Positions 34,137 through 43,134 of a stretch of DNA of 64,000 nucleotides are shown here, piece by piece. The stretch spans positions 53,358 through 117,357 of the forward strand of contig NZ_JAAMFN010000009.1 in NCBI RefSeq assembly GCF_013376095.1. Direction: 5' to 3'. The notes beneath the pieces were generated by a model, which searched no databases, was not told the origin of the DNA, and saw nothing but the letters and a program-made list of their open reading frames with translations. Each line of letters begins with the position of its first letter. The stretch's first letter is position 1. The translations under genes and the position numbers were made by a program. The DNA comes from Arthrobacter sp. SDTb3-6 (GTDB lineage Bacteria; Actinomycetota; Actinomycetes; Actinomycetales; Micrococcaceae).

Positions 34137-34637
34137 TTGTCCAACCAGCCGGAACAGCCGCAGCCGTATTCCGGAACGCCTCCGGCCTACGGGCCGCCCG
34201 ACTACGTTGCGCAGCCCGGCCGGCAACCCTACGGCCAGCAGGGCTACGGCCAGAACCCCTACGGCGCACCGGCCCAGGTGCAGTTCTCCCAGCCCCAGTA
34301 CGGTCCGCCTGCCCATTACCAGGGCGCGCCCGGCTACGTGGATGCCGGCAGCGGCCCCCGCGGGCTGAGCCTGTCCAGCATGATCATCGGCCTGGCGTCC
34401 CTGTTCATTGCGGGCTGGCTCATCATTCCCCAAATTGTCGGGATCGTCCTGGGCCACATCGCACTGTCCCGGGAAAGCCCGCAGGGCCGCCCCTTCTCCA
34501 TCACGGGCCTGGTCACCAACTACCTGGCCCTGCTGATCTATCTGGGGATCTACGCGTTCCTGATATACGTGGTGGCCACGTTTGACGGCGCCTCCACCAC
34601 CGGGGACACCTGGTCCTCCGCGGCCTCAAGGATTTAA
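34137..34637 (+). CDS. DUF4190-like membrane protein with Pro/Gln/Tyr-rich N-terminus
   Basis: A 166-residue protein. Residues 1 to about 70 are low in complexity (repeats rich in P, Y, G and Q, such as [11 protein letters not shown]). Two hydrophobic helices follow (around [20 protein letters not shown] and [20 protein letters not shown]), with the loop [13 protein letters not shown] typical of DUF4190. Such proteins are common in actinobacteria and have no known function. TTG 34137 is the start, backed by CAGGAG eight bases upstream. The rhodanese gene follows after about 85 bases. Confidence 0.8.
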   Translation: MSNQPEQPQPYSGTPPAYGPPDYVAQPGRQPYGQQGYGQNPYGAPAQVQFSQPQYGPPAHYQGAPGYVDAGSGPRGLSLSSMIIGLASLFIAGWLIIPQIVGIVLGHIALSRESPQGRPFSITGLVTNYLALLIYLGIYAFLIYVVATFDGASTTGDTWSSAASRI

Positions 34638-34721
34638 GCGCCGCGGACGGCGCCGGGCGTTGGACGGCACAGAGCGTTAAGCTTAATCGCAGTGCACCCG
34701 CCAATATTCAGGAGTAAAGCC

Positions 34722-35048
34722 ATGTCAGACATCATGAACGTCACTGTGGAGGAGCTTCCGGGGGACGCCGTGATCTTGGATGTCCGCGAAGACTACGAGT
34801 GGGAGGCCGGGCACATTGACGGTGCCGTCCACATCCCCATGGAACAGCTTCCGGAGCGCCTGGACAGCCTGGACCCCGATGTGGACGTCAACGTCATCTG
34901 CCGCACCGGCGGGCGTTCCTTCCGTGCCACCACCTGGCTGACGGAGAACGGCTACAGCGCGTTCAACGTGGTGGGCGGCATGGGTGCCTGGTTTGAGGCC
35001 GGCAAGCCCATGACCAGCGAAAACGGCGAAACACCCCGCGTCCTCTAA
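34722..35048 (+). CDS. Rhodanese-like domain protein
   Basis: A 108-residue single-domain rhodanese, a putative sulfurtransferase or sulfur carrier. The active-site loop is ICRTGGRSFRA, with the catalytic Cys near residue 60, and the structural motif is LDVREDYEWEAGHIDGAVHIP. AGGAG lies seven bases before ATG 34722. A possible promoter is TTGGAC (34660-34665) with TTAATC (34683-34688), 17 bases apart. Confidence 0.9.
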   Translation: MSDIMNVTVEELPGDAVILDVREDYEWEAGHIDGAVHIPMEQLPERLDSLDPDVDVNVICRTGGRSFRATTWLTENGYSAFNVVGGMGAWFEAGKPMTSENGETPRVL

Positions 35049-35087
35049 CCACCCGCCGACCGGCACAGCAGAAAGACGTCGACTTCG

Positions 35088-36029
35088 ATGAACACCATGA
35101 CCGGCAGCTCACCCCTGCCCTACACCTTCCTGGGGCCCGGCGGCACGTTTACCGAGTCTGCGCTCCTGCAGGTGCCAGGCGCCGCGGAAGCCGAAAGGGT
35201 CCCGGCCACCAACGCCGCCGACGCCCTTGCCAAGGTCCGCACGGGCGTGGCCCGAGCGGCCATGCTGCCCATTGAAAACTCGATCGAAGGCGGCGTGCCG
35301 GCCACGCTGGATGCCATTTCCAACGGTGTGGAGCTGCGGATCCTGCACGAGGTGGTGGTGCCCGTCAGCTTTGTCCTCGTGGCCCCGTCGGGGGTCTCCC
35401 TGCAGGACATCACGCACGTGGGGACCCACCCGCATGCCTGGGCACAGACCCGGAACTGGTTCCAGGACCACCTGCCCGACGCCGTCCACGTCCCGGCCAA
35501 CTCGACGGCCGCGGCCGCCCATGAACTCCTCGGCAGCGGCGCCGCCTTCCAGGCGGCCGTCTGCGCGCCGCTCGTGGCCGAACAGACCGGCCTGGCCATC
35601 CTGGCGGCCGGCATTGAGGACAACATCGGCGCCGTCACCCGCTTTGTCCTGGTGGGCCCGCCCGGGGAACTGCCCGAACCCACCGGCGCGGACAAGACCA
35701 CGGTGGCCATCCCGCTCCCCGAGGACCGGCCGGGTGCGCTGATGGAAATCCTGGAGCAGTTCGCCAGCCGCGGCGTGAACCTCAGCAGGATTGAGTCGCG
35801 CCCCACCGGCCAGTTCCTGGGCCACTACATTTTCAGTGTGGACGTGGACGGCCACATCCGCGACGCCCGCGTGGCCGACGCCCTGCGCGGCCTGCACCGG
35901 GTCAGCCCTGAGCTGCGGTTTTTGGGGTCGTACCCGCGGGCGGACCGGCAGCCGCCGTTCATCCGGCCGTACAACGCCGACACCGCCTTTGCCGACGCGG
36001 CAGCCTGGGTGGAGGCGCTGCTGGGCTGA
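35088..36029 (+). CDS. pheA: Prephenate dehydratase
   Basis: A 313-residue monofunctional prephenate dehydratase converting prephenate to phenylpyruvate in phenylalanine synthesis. The N-terminal FLGPGGTFTESAL, the region PIENSIEGGVPATLD and the catalytic motif TRF (in GAVTRFVLVG) are intact. The C-terminal ACT regulatory domain has RPGALMEILEQFASRGVNLS and ESRPTG, the phenylalanine-binding motif. There is no chorismate mutase fusion, as usual in actinobacteria. ATG 35088 and ATG 35097 are both possible starts. It precedes serS in the order usual for Arthrobacter relatives. Confidence 0.95.
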   Translation: MNTMTGSSPLPYTFLGPGGTFTESALLQVPGAAEAERVPATNAADALAKVRTGVARAAMLPIENSIEGGVPATLDAISNGVELRILHEVVVPVSFVLVAPSGVSLQDITHVGTHPHAWAQTRNWFQDHLPDAVHVPANSTAAAAHELLGSGAAFQAAVCAPLVAEQTGLAILAAGIEDNIGAVTRFVLVGPPGELPEPTGADKTTVAIPLPEDRPGALMEILEQFASRGVNLSRIESRPTGQFLGHYIFSVDVDGHIRDARVADALRGLHRVSPELRFLGSYPRADRQPPFIRPYNADTAFADAAAWVEALLG

Positions 36030-36128
36030 TCCGGTGCGGCTTCTTCCCGCCGGCGTCCCGCAAGCCTATGCTGTGGGTATCCGCCAAGCATGCGGAGCAG
36101 GCGAGGCAACAGAAAGGGGCCGGGAGCC

Positions 36129-36362
36129 ATGGACACCCACGGGATCAAGGACAGCAGCCAGGACGGCACCATCGTCAACCCTGGCAGGGATGAAGGCCGC
36201 GACACGTCAGTGGGCGACGAGGGCGACAACGCCAACGAGTTGCGCTTTGACGAAGAGCAGCGCCTGATCATGGAACAGTCGCACCGCCCCGAAGAAGAAG
36301 CACGCCTGGTCCGGGAGCAGTCGCTGCGCCAGGAAGAGGCGGACCGCCTCATCGAGGACTAG
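36129..36362 (+). CDS. Small acidic protein with repeated E-x-RL-x-EQS units, function unknown
   Basis: A 77-residue hydrophilic protein, not recognised. The N-terminal half is Gly/Asp/Asn-rich. The C-terminal half has three near-repeats of about 14 residues built on DEEQRLIMEQS, EEEARLVREQS and QEEADRLIE, likely one charged amphipathic helix that could form a coiled coil. ATG 36129 has AAAGGGGCCGGG upstream, a good ribosome binding site. It sits between pheA and a convergent lipid kinase gene. Codon use agrees with its neighbours, so I consider it a real gene. Confidence 0.7.
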   Translation: MDTHGIKDSSQDGTIVNPGRDEGRDTSVGDEGDNANELRFDEEQRLIMEQSHRPEEEARLVREQSLRQEEADRLIED

Positions 36363-36411
36363 CCGCCGCGCAGGCAGTTCAACGCCCTCCGGAAGCCACG
36401 CAGTCCGGAAG

Positions 36412-37479
36412 CTAGGCGGGGTTGTCGGGGGCGGCCACGCGCACCAGCACCGCCTTGTGCTCGACGCCGACCCTGACCACCGTGGCCGTTCCGCACGGGT
36501 CGCCGTCCACCTGCGTCTCCACCGGCATCACGGTGCGGATCACCAGCTTCCTGGACCGGTAAAAGTCAATGACCGGCAGCCGGTTCTTGTGCTGGAACAC
36601 GATCTTGCCGACCATCGCCACCCAGCCGATCGCGCTGCGCGGGCTGATGACCACCACGTCCAGCACGCCGTCGTCAATGAGTGCAGCCGGCACAAAGTCG
36701 ATGCCGCCGGGCAGCAGCCCGCAGTTGGCAAAGAGCACGGAGCGGACCTTGCGCTGCTGCGCCGGCTGGTCGTCCAGGGCGATGCTGACCTTTTTGCGCC
36801 GTCCGGCCATGTGGCGCAGTCCGGCCTCGCTGTAGGCCAGCCAGCCCACCGACTCCTTCAGCTTTGAATTCGTGTCATTCATGACCTCGGCGTCCAGGCC
36901 CAGCCCGGCGATGACCATGAAGGAATGCTGGGAGACGGAGCCGGTGACATGGTCCTCAATCTCCATCAGGCCGGCGTCGATGTGCCGCTGGTGCCCGAAC
37001 AGGGCAACCTGGACGTTCGCGGCCACGTCGTTGACATCCAGGTCAAGGTTGCGGGCCAGCAGGTTTCCGGTGCCCAGCGGGATCACGGCCAGGGGGACTT
37101 CGGTGTGCCGCAGTTCCTGGCCCACGGCGCGCACGGTGCCGTCCCCGCCGCCCACAATGACGACGTCGGACTTGGCCGCCAGCGCCTGCCGCGCCATGGC
37201 GTGGCCCGGGTCCGCGGCGGTGGTCTCCAGGAACAGCGGCTCCGGCCAGCCGGCCAAGGTGGTGGAGCGCAGCAGCAGCGTCTTGGCGGCGGCGGCCCCG
37301 CCCTTGGTCGGGTTGTAGATGAAGGCCACCCTCTGCGCTGCGGCATGGATTTTGTGCGGGGGCTCGGCCACGGCGCTGCGCGTGTGGTTTTGTGCCAGCT
37401 TGCGGACCCCCAGCCAGCTGAAGCCGGCGGCGAGCAGGACGGCGGCCACGATGACGATGATGAGGACTCCAGTTGGCAT
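36412..37479 (-). CDS. Diacylglycerol kinase family lipid kinase
   Basis: A 355-residue protein with an N-terminal transmembrane helix (about residues 3-25) and a DAGK catalytic fold. The ATP site is IVGGGDGTVRAVGQEL and the following PLGTGNLLARNL motif is intact; VAFIYNPTKGG opens the domain. It should phosphorylate a diacylglycerol or related lipid at the inner membrane face. ATG 37479 is supported by an AGAG-type site. It is divergent from serS with about 50 bases between starts. Confidence 0.9.
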   Translation of the reverse strand: MPTGVLIIVIVAAVLLAAGFSWLGVRKLAQNHTRSAVAEPPHKIHAAAQRVAFIYNPTKGGAAAAKTLLLRSTTLAGWPEPLFLETTAADPGHAMARQALAAKSDVVIVGGGDGTVRAVGQELRHTEVPLAVIPLGTGNLLARNLDLDVNDVAANVQVALFGHQRHIDAGLMEIEDHVTGSVSQHSFMVIAGLGLDAEVMNDTNSKLKESVGWLAYSEAGLRHMAGRRKKVSIALDDQPAQQRKVRSVLFANCGLLPGGIDFVPAALIDDGVLDVVVISPRSAIGWVAMVGKIVFQHKNRLPVIDFYRSRKLVIRTVMPVETQVDGDPCGTATVVRVGVEHKAVLVRVAAPDNPA

Positions 37480-37530
37480 GATTCTCTAACCTTAGCCGTT
37501 TGGTTTGTCTTGATTGGATAGGCTTAGGGC

Positions 37531-38808
37531 GTGATCGATGTAAGAGACCTCTGCGAAAATCCTGCCAAATACCGCGCCAGCCAAAGTGCCCGCGGAGACG
37601 AACCGTCCGTGGTGGATGACATCATTGCCGCCGATGCCGCCCGCAAGTCCGCGATCAGCGCCTATGAGGCCCTCCGGGCGGAGCAAAACCTGTACGGCAA
37701 GAAGGTGGCCCAGGCCAAGGGCGAGGAGAAGCAGGCACTGCTGGCCGACGTCAAGGGACTGGCCGTGCGCGTCAAGGCCGCCGCAGCCGCCTCCGACGAG
37801 GCTGCCGCCGAGGCGGACCGGCTGGTGCGGGCACTGCCCAACCTCGTCTCCGACGGCGTCCCGGAAGGCGGCGAGGACGACTTCGTCACGGTCAGGAAGG
37901 TGGGCACGCCCCGAGAATTCCCCGACTTCGAGCCCCGCGACCACCTGGAGATCGGTGAGCTGATTGGCGCCATCGACATGGAACGCGGCGCCAAGGTCTC
38001 CGGCTCGCGGTTCTACTTCCTGAAGGGCGTGGGGGCCCGGCTGGAAATGGCGCTGCTGCAGATGGCCATGGACCAGGCCATCGCCGCCGGCTTCACGCCC
38101 ATGATCACCCCCACCCTGGTGCTGCCCGAAACCATGGCCGGCACCGGCTTTGACGTCCAGCACGACGCCGAGATCTACCGCCTGGCCGACGACGACCTCT
38201 ACCTGGTGGGCACCTCCGAGGTGGCCCTGGCCGGCTACCACGGCAACGAGATCATCGACGTCAATGAACCCATCCGCTATGCGGGCTGGTCCTCCTGCTA
38301 CCGCCGCGAGGCCGGCTCGCACGGCAAGGACACCCGCGGGATCATCCGGGTCCACCAGTTCAACAAGGTGGAAATGTTCGTCTACACCACCCCGGAAAAG
38401 GCCGCGGAGGAACACCTGCGCCTGCTGGCCTGGGAAGAGGAAATGCTGGCCAAGGTCGAGCTGCCCTACCGTGTCATTGACACGGCCGCCGGCGACCTCG
38501 GCGGCTCCGCGGCCCGCAAGTTCGACTGCGAGGCCTGGGTGCCCACGCAGAACAACTACCGCGAACTGACCTCGACCTCCAACTGCACCACCTACCAGGC
38601 CCGCCGGCTGAACATCCGCGAGCGTGTCATGCACGACGACGGCACCAAGGGCGGCACCCGGCCGGTGGCCACGCTCAACGGCACCCTGGCGACGACGCGC
38701 TGGATTGTGGCCATCCTGGAGCACCACCAAAACGCGGACGGCTCCGTCACGGTTCCGGCGGCGCTGCGGCCATACCTGGGCGGGATGGAAGTGTTCCCCG
38801 TCCTGTAA
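37531..38808 (+). CDS. serS: Seryl-tRNA synthetase
   Basis: A 425-residue class II synthetase charging tRNA-Ser. The N-terminal coiled-coil arm (about 30-105) is rich in Ala/Glu/Lys. Motif 2 is [19 protein letters not shown], followed by HQFNKVEMF, and motif 3 lies toward the C-terminus around [18 protein letters not shown] 37531 is preceded six bases earlier by TAGGCT, a fair -10 box, and no ribosome binding site is visible, so a leaderless transcript is plausible. A PHO-box-like pair follows directly after its stop. Confidence 0.96.
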   Translation: MIDVRDLCENPAKYRASQSARGDEPSVVDDIIAADAARKSAISAYEALRAEQNLYGKKVAQAKGEEKQALLADVKGLAVRVKAAAAASDEAAAEADRLVRALPNLVSDGVPEGGEDDFVTVRKVGTPREFPDFEPRDHLEIGELIGAIDMERGAKVSGSRFYFLKGVGARLEMALLQMAMDQAIAAGFTPMITPTLVLPETMAGTGFDVQHDAEIYRLADDDLYLVGTSEVALAGYHGNEIIDVNEPIRYAGWSSCYRREAGSHGKDTRGIIRVHQFNKVEMFVYTTPEKAAEEHLRLLAWEEEMLAKVELPYRVIDTAAGDLGGSAARKFDCEAWVPTQNNYRELTSTSNCTTYQARRLNIRERVMHDDGTKGGTRPVATLNGTLATTRWIVAILEHHQNADGSVTVPAALRPYLGGMEVFPVL

Positions 38809-38809
38809 A

Positions 38810-38831
38810 GTTCACCCGGCGTTCACGGCAC
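38810..38831 (+). promoter_or_regulatory. Probable PHO box (two 11-nt direct repeats)
   Basis: GTTCACCCGGC (38810-38820) is followed at once by GTTCACGGCAC (38821-38831). The 11-base period and GTTCAC core match the actinobacterial PhoP box known from Streptomyces. TAGGTT at 38847-38852 could be the -10 box. The downstream gene encodes a phosphatase, which suits phosphate-starvation control. Confidence 0.55.
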
Positions 38832-38882
38832 ATGTGGGCCCGCTCCTAGGTTCCAGGCAGGGCGGTCTGCTTCACTGGAAGC

Positions 38883-39752
38883 ATGACAATGACAGCAATG
38901 ACAGCCGTCCCTGGCATCGATGACCAGGAATCCGCAGCTTCGGCCCCTGCAGCAAGCACCCGCCGCCATCTCGTGGCCCTTGACGTTGACGGGACCCTCG
39001 TGGACCACGACGGCACCATGACCGCCGCCGTCCGGGACGCCGCCACGGCCGTGGTGGACGCCGGCCACGAAGTGGTGATCGCCACCGGCCGCTCCCTGGG
39101 TGCCATGCTCCCCGTGGTGGAACAGATCGGGATGGTCCGCGGCTACGGCGTGTGCTCCAACGGAGGCGTGACCGTCCGCCTGGACCCCGCCCTGGACCGC
39201 GGCTACGAGGTGGTCGAACGGGTCACCTTCAGCCCGCGCGCCGCCCTGACCACGCTGCGTGAGAAGATTCCGGGGGCCCGCTTTGCCCTGGAGGACGGCG
39301 AGGGCAACTTCCTCTCCACCTCCCGCTTCCAGGACGCCAGCTTCGGCATCGAGGCCCGCGGCGTGGATTTCAACCACCTGCTGGACGCCCGGGCCGTGCG
39401 CGTGGTGGTCAACAGCGCGGAAGCCAGCACCGAGGATTTTTCCGCAGCCATCGCCGCCGCCGGGCTGCACGGCGTCGCCTACGCCGTGGGCTGGAGCGCC
39501 TGGCTGGACATCGCCGCCTACGGCGTCACCAAGGCCACCGCGCTGGAAAAGCTGCGGGCCGGGATGGGCATCGACCCGGGCCTGACCGTGGCGGTGGGTG
39601 ACGGTTCCAACGACATTGACATGCTCCGCTGGGCCGGCCGCGGCGTGGCCATGGGCCAGGCCGCGGCGGACGTGCTGGCCGCAGCCAACGAGGTCACCGA
39701 CTCCGTGTACGACGACGGCGCAGCCGCCGTCCTGCGCAGCCTGCTCGCCTAG
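38883..39752 (+). CDS. Cof-type HAD family hydrolase
   Basis: A 289-residue HAD phosphatase with a type IIB cap. Motif I is ALDVDGTLVDHDG, motif II is IATGRSLG, Lys is in GVTKATALEKL, and motif IV is VGDGSNDIDML. An extra N-terminal segment of about 25 residues is Ala/Thr-rich. ATGs at 38883, 38889 and 38898 are in frame; GGAAG favours 38889 by spacing. The upstream GTTCAC direct repeats suggest induction under phosphate limitation, when such an enzyme would free phosphate from metabolites. It is distinct from the paralogue at 22723. Confidence 0.9.
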   Translation: MTMTAMTAVPGIDDQESAASAPAASTRRHLVALDVDGTLVDHDGTMTAAVRDAATAVVDAGHEVVIATGRSLGAMLPVVEQIGMVRGYGVCSNGGVTVRLDPALDRGYEVVERVTFSPRAALTTLREKIPGARFALEDGEGNFLSTSRFQDASFGIEARGVDFNHLLDARAVRVVVNSAEASTEDFSAAIAAAGLHGVAYAVGWSAWLDIAAYGVTKATALEKLRAGMGIDPGLTVAVGDGSNDIDMLRWAGRGVAMGQAAADVLAAANEVTDSVYDDGAAAVLRSLLA

Positions 39753-39774
39753 CGGGGCGCCGCCGTCGAACGTT

Positions 39775-40263
39775 TTAGTGCCCTTCGGACCCGAAGCGCT
39801 TGATGGAGGCTTCCAGCTCCGCCTCGGCGGCGGCGCGGTCGGCCCAGCCGTCGGCCTTGACCCACTTGCCGGGCTCCAGGTCCTTATAGGTGGTGAAGAA
39901 GTGCTCGATCTCCTTGATCAGGAACGGGTCCAGGTCGCTGGCTTCCTGGATGTGGTCGAAGCGCTTGTCGGCCGGCACGCACACGAGCTTGGCGTCCCCG
40001 CCGGACTCGTCCTCCATGTTGAAGATGGCGATGGGGCGCGCGTCCAGCACGATCCCGGGGAACAGGTCCACGTCGGGGTACCAGACCAGGGCGTCCAGCG
40101 GGTCGCCGTCCTCGCCGAGCGTGTTGTCGAAGAAGCCGTAGTGGGTGGGGTACTGCATGGAGGTGAACAGCACGCGGTCCAGGCGGACGCGGCCGGTTTC
40201 GTGGTCAACCTCGTACTTCACGCGTGATCCGCGGGGGATCTCAATGGTGACGTCGTGCTTCAT
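39775..40263 (-). CDS. ppa: Inorganic pyrophosphatase
   Basis: A 162-residue soluble family I pyrophosphatase hydrolysing PPi to two phosphates with Mg2+. The signature [10 protein letters not shown] holds the metal-binding aspartates, and [19 protein letters not shown] is the conserved N-terminus. GGAG lies six bases before ATG 40263. It is divergent from dacB and convergent with the HAD phosphatase gene. Confidence 0.96.
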   Translation of the reverse strand: MKHDVTIEIPRGSRVKYEVDHETGRVRLDRVLFTSMQYPTHYGFFDNTLGEDGDPLDALVWYPDVDLFPGIVLDARPIAIFNMEDESGGDAKLVCVPADKRFDHIQEASDLDPFLIKEIEHFFTTYKDLEPGKWVKADGWADRAAAEAELEASIKRFGSEGH

Positions 40264-40475
40264 GGGGTGCTCCTCATCATGTGGTCGGCAGTGCCGTGGT
40301 GGCGCGGCCGGGCGCGGCCGATCGCGTAAACTTGCCTCTGTATGAGGATATAGGCGGATTTTGCTTCACTGAAACCCTGCCGATCCCCGCCCGCGTCATC
40401 CGGCCGGGACTTCACCTGCCCGGCGGCACCGTTGAGCCATTGCCGGGCCCGCTGCCGCGAAGGAACACCTAAGAC

Positions 40476-41876
40476 ATGGGACGCACGTCCAAAGCCCTGA
40501 CGAGCGCATTGCTCATCCTGGCCCTGGCCGCAGTCACCGTGCCTGCCGGCGTGAACCTGGCCCCCGCCCTGCTGCCGGGGAAGACGGCCGCCGCGCCCGC
40601 GCCGGCCGCACAGCTGGCCCCCACCTCGCTGTCCACGCTTCCCGGCGTGGCCCCGCTCCCCGCCACTGCGCCCCTGCCGGACCCGGCGAAGCTGGGGAAG
40701 GCCATGGATGCGGCATTGGCCCTGGGCAACGCCGGCCAGTTCAGCGCGTATGTCACGGATGCCGCGAGCGGCACGGTGCTGTACTCCAAGGACGGCGACA
40801 GTGCCCGCACCCCGGCCTCCAACCTGAAACTGCTCACGGCCACGGCCGCGTTGACCGTGCTGGGAGCCGGCACGCGGCTGCAAACCTCCGTGGTGGCCGG
40901 CGACGAGCCAAATGTGATCATCCTCCGGGCCGGCGGGGACTCCATGCTGTCCGAGGGCAGGAGCGATCCCACCGCCGTCATGGGCCACGCCGGCCTGGCA
41001 ACCCTGGCCGCCAAGACTGCCGCCGCACTGGCCGCCGGCGGGGTCAAGGGCCCCGTGACACTGCGCATCGACGACCACCTTTTCACCGGCCCCGCGCTGA
41101 ACCCGGCCTGGGACCCCGGCGACGTGAACGCCGGTGAGATCGCCCCGGTCTACCCGATGGCCCTTTATGCCGGCCGGACGTCAGCGGGGGCGGACGGGCC
41201 GCGGCCGCAGGACTCCGCCCTGGCCGTGGCCGTCGCCTTTTCCGCCGCCCTGAAGGATGCCGGCGTCGAGGTGGCCGGAGCCATCACCAGGACGCCCGCC
41301 GCCACCACATCCCCGGCCGTGCTTGCCTCCGTCAGCTCAGCCACGGTGGCCCGGCAGGTGCAGTACCTGCTGACCGAATCGGACAACTACATGGCCGAGG
41401 TCATGGGCCGGCTGGTGGCCGTGAAGGAAGGCCGGGCGGCGGACAACACCGGATCCGTCGCCGCCGTCCGCAGCGTCCTCGCCCGGCTGGGCCTGCCGCT
41501 GCCCGGCGTCGTCACGGTGGACAACTGCGGCCTGGCCGGGGCCGACCTGATCAGCGCCCACCAGCTGGTGCAGGTGGTCTCCCACCTGCTGGCCCATGCC
41601 GGCTCGGATGCGGGACAGGCGCTGGAAGGCCTGCCCGTCGCCGGCCTGACGGGCACCCTGGGCGGCCGCTTCAGCGCAGCCGACACGGTGGCCGCCGCGG
41701 GCGTGCTCCATGCCAAGACGGGCACCCTGAACCGGGTCTCAACGCTGTCCGGCTATGTGGTCAACGCACAGGGGCGCCTGCTGGCCTTCTCCCTCATGGG
41801 CAACCAGCTCGACGGCGGCCCGGCCTCCGCCATCCCCGCCATCGACGCCGCGGCCGCCGCCCTCGCCGCCAGCTGA
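40476..41876 (+). CDS. dacB: D-alanyl-D-alanine carboxypeptidase/endopeptidase (PBP4, S13 family)
   Basis: A 466-residue secreted or membrane-anchored penicillin-binding protein that trims peptidoglycan peptides. The N-terminal signal (about residues 6-30) is followed by an Ala/Pro-rich linker. The SxxK motif is SNLK at 115-118, the SxN motif lies in TESDNYMAEVM, and the KTG motif in HAKTGTLNRVS. ATG 40476 has no strong ribosome binding site; a 212-base gap upstream carries the divergent promoters. The zincin and tilS genes follow on the same strand. Confidence 0.92.
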   Translation: MGRTSKALTSALLILALAAVTVPAGVNLAPALLPGKTAAAPAPAAQLAPTSLSTLPGVAPLPATAPLPDPAKLGKAMDAALALGNAGQFSAYVTDAASGTVLYSKDGDSARTPASNLKLLTATAALTVLGAGTRLQTSVVAGDEPNVIILRAGGDSMLSEGRSDPTAVMGHAGLATLAAKTAAALAAGGVKGPVTLRIDDHLFTGPALNPAWDPGDVNAGEIAPVYPMALYAGRTSAGADGPRPQDSALAVAVAFSAALKDAGVEVAGAITRTPAATTSPAVLASVSSATVARQVQYLLTESDNYMAEVMGRLVAVKEGRAADNTGSVAAVRSVLARLGLPLPGVVTVDNCGLAGADLISAHQLVQVVSHLLAHAGSDAGQALEGLPVAGLTGTLGGRFSAADTVAAAGVLHAKTGTLNRVSTLSGYVVNAQGRLLAFSLMGNQLDGGPASAIPAIDAAAAALAAS

Positions 41877-41904
41877 CCGCCCCGCCACAGGGAAGTGTGA
41901 TCTC

Positions 41905-43134
41905 ATGGTGGACATGAGCCCGCACAGCAGCGCACAGTCCGCCCCTTCCGCCCCCGAGGGCAGCCCGACCCCCGCGGGCCGGGGGACCCCCTCCGGAAGC
42001 AAGCCGTCGTCCCTCGTCAACTGGGAGCTGGCCGCCAGGACGGCGGCAAACCTGGCACCGGCGGGCCCGGCGCTGGGCAGCCGCGAAATTGGCGCGGCCG
42101 TGGAAAACCTGCGGCTCATGGCGGAAAGGTCCGTGCCGCACGTGCACGAGATCAGCAAGCTCGAAGCCGCCCGCGACCTCCGGGACTCCGAGGTGCTGGT
42201 GGTGGACCGGGCGTCCTGGGCAAAGGCCAACACGCAGAGCTTCGCCGTCATGATGGACCCGATCATGTCCCTGCTCGCGGCCAAGCAGGCGGCGGCAGGC
42301 AAGAACACCGCGGCGGGGGGGGCCACCGTGACCGGCGCCCAGCTCGGCGCCGTGCTGGCCTTCCTCTCCAGCAAGGTCCTGGGACAGTACGATCCCTTCG
42401 CCGCCCTGGGCGCTTCCGGGACGGCGCCCGGAAATGCCGGGCAGGGGGCCACGGCGGCCGCCAGCGGCGGCCGCCTGCTGCTCGTGGCACCCAACATCAT
42501 CACCGTGGAGCGCGACCTCAAGGTGGATCCGGACGACTTCCGCCTCTGGGTGTGCCTGCACGAACAAACCCACCGCGTGCAGTTTGCGGCCGCACCCTGG
42601 CTGCGCCACCACATGCTCGCGGAAATTGAAAAGCTCGGCGGTCTCCTGGTAGGGGACAGCGACAAGCTCGGCGAGAAGATGCTGCAGGCCGTCAAGTCCC
42701 TGGGCAGCAGGTCCCTGGGCGGCAAAAGGGCCGCACCGGACGGGCCCAGCCGCGGCGCCGTCCTGGACCTCCTGCAGGACCCGGCGGAAAAGGCCGCACT
42801 CTCCCACGTCACGGCCGTCATGAGCCTCCTGGAAGGCCACGCCAACGTGGTCATGGACGGCGTGGACCAGACCATTGTGCCCACCGTGCGCACCATCCGC
42901 CAGCGCTTCAACAACCGCGGCCGCGACCGGGGCATGCTGGAGAAGTTCATCCGGAACCTGATGGGCCTGGATGCCAAGATGCGCCAATACAGCGACGGCG
43001 CCAAGTTTGTCCGCGACGTGGTGGCGGTGGCCGGCATGGAAGGCTTCAACACCGTTTGGGCGCAGGCGGAAAACCTGCCCACCGAGACCGAAATCCACAA
43101 TGCCCGCCTCTGGGTCGAGCGGATGGGCCTGTAG
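41905..43134 (+). CDS. Zinc-dependent metalloprotease family protein (DUF2342/zincin)
   Basis: A 409-residue protein of the actinobacterial DUF2342 family (coenzyme F420 biosynthesis-associated in some annotations). The zinc motif is HEQTH, with His219, Glu220 and His223 in CLHEQTHRVQF; a further motif LEGHANVVMDGVD lies downstream. The N-terminal 35 residues are Ser/Pro-rich and probably disordered, with no clear signal peptide. The substrate is unknown. ATG 41905 is used, with GGGAAG ten bases upstream. The stop directly abuts the tilS GTG, a conserved neighbourhood in actinobacteria. Confidence 0.85.
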   Translation: MVDMSPHSSAQSAPSAPEGSPTPAGRGTPSGSKPSSLVNWELAARTAANLAPAGPALGSREIGAAVENLRLMAERSVPHVHEISKLEAARDLRDSEVLVVDRASWAKANTQSFAVMMDPIMSLLAAKQAAAGKNTAAGGATVTGAQLGAVLAFLSSKVLGQYDPFAALGASGTAPGNAGQGATAAASGGRLLLVAPNIITVERDLKVDPDDFRLWVCLHEQTHRVQFAAAPWLRHHMLAEIEKLGGLLVGDSDKLGEKMLQAVKSLGSRSLGGKRAAPDGPSRGAVLDLLQDPAEKAALSHVTAVMSLLEGHANVVMDGVDQTIVPTVRTIRQRFNNRGRDRGMLEKFIRNLMGLDAKMRQYSDGAKFVRDVVAVAGMEGFNTVWAQAENLPTETEIHNARLWVERMGL

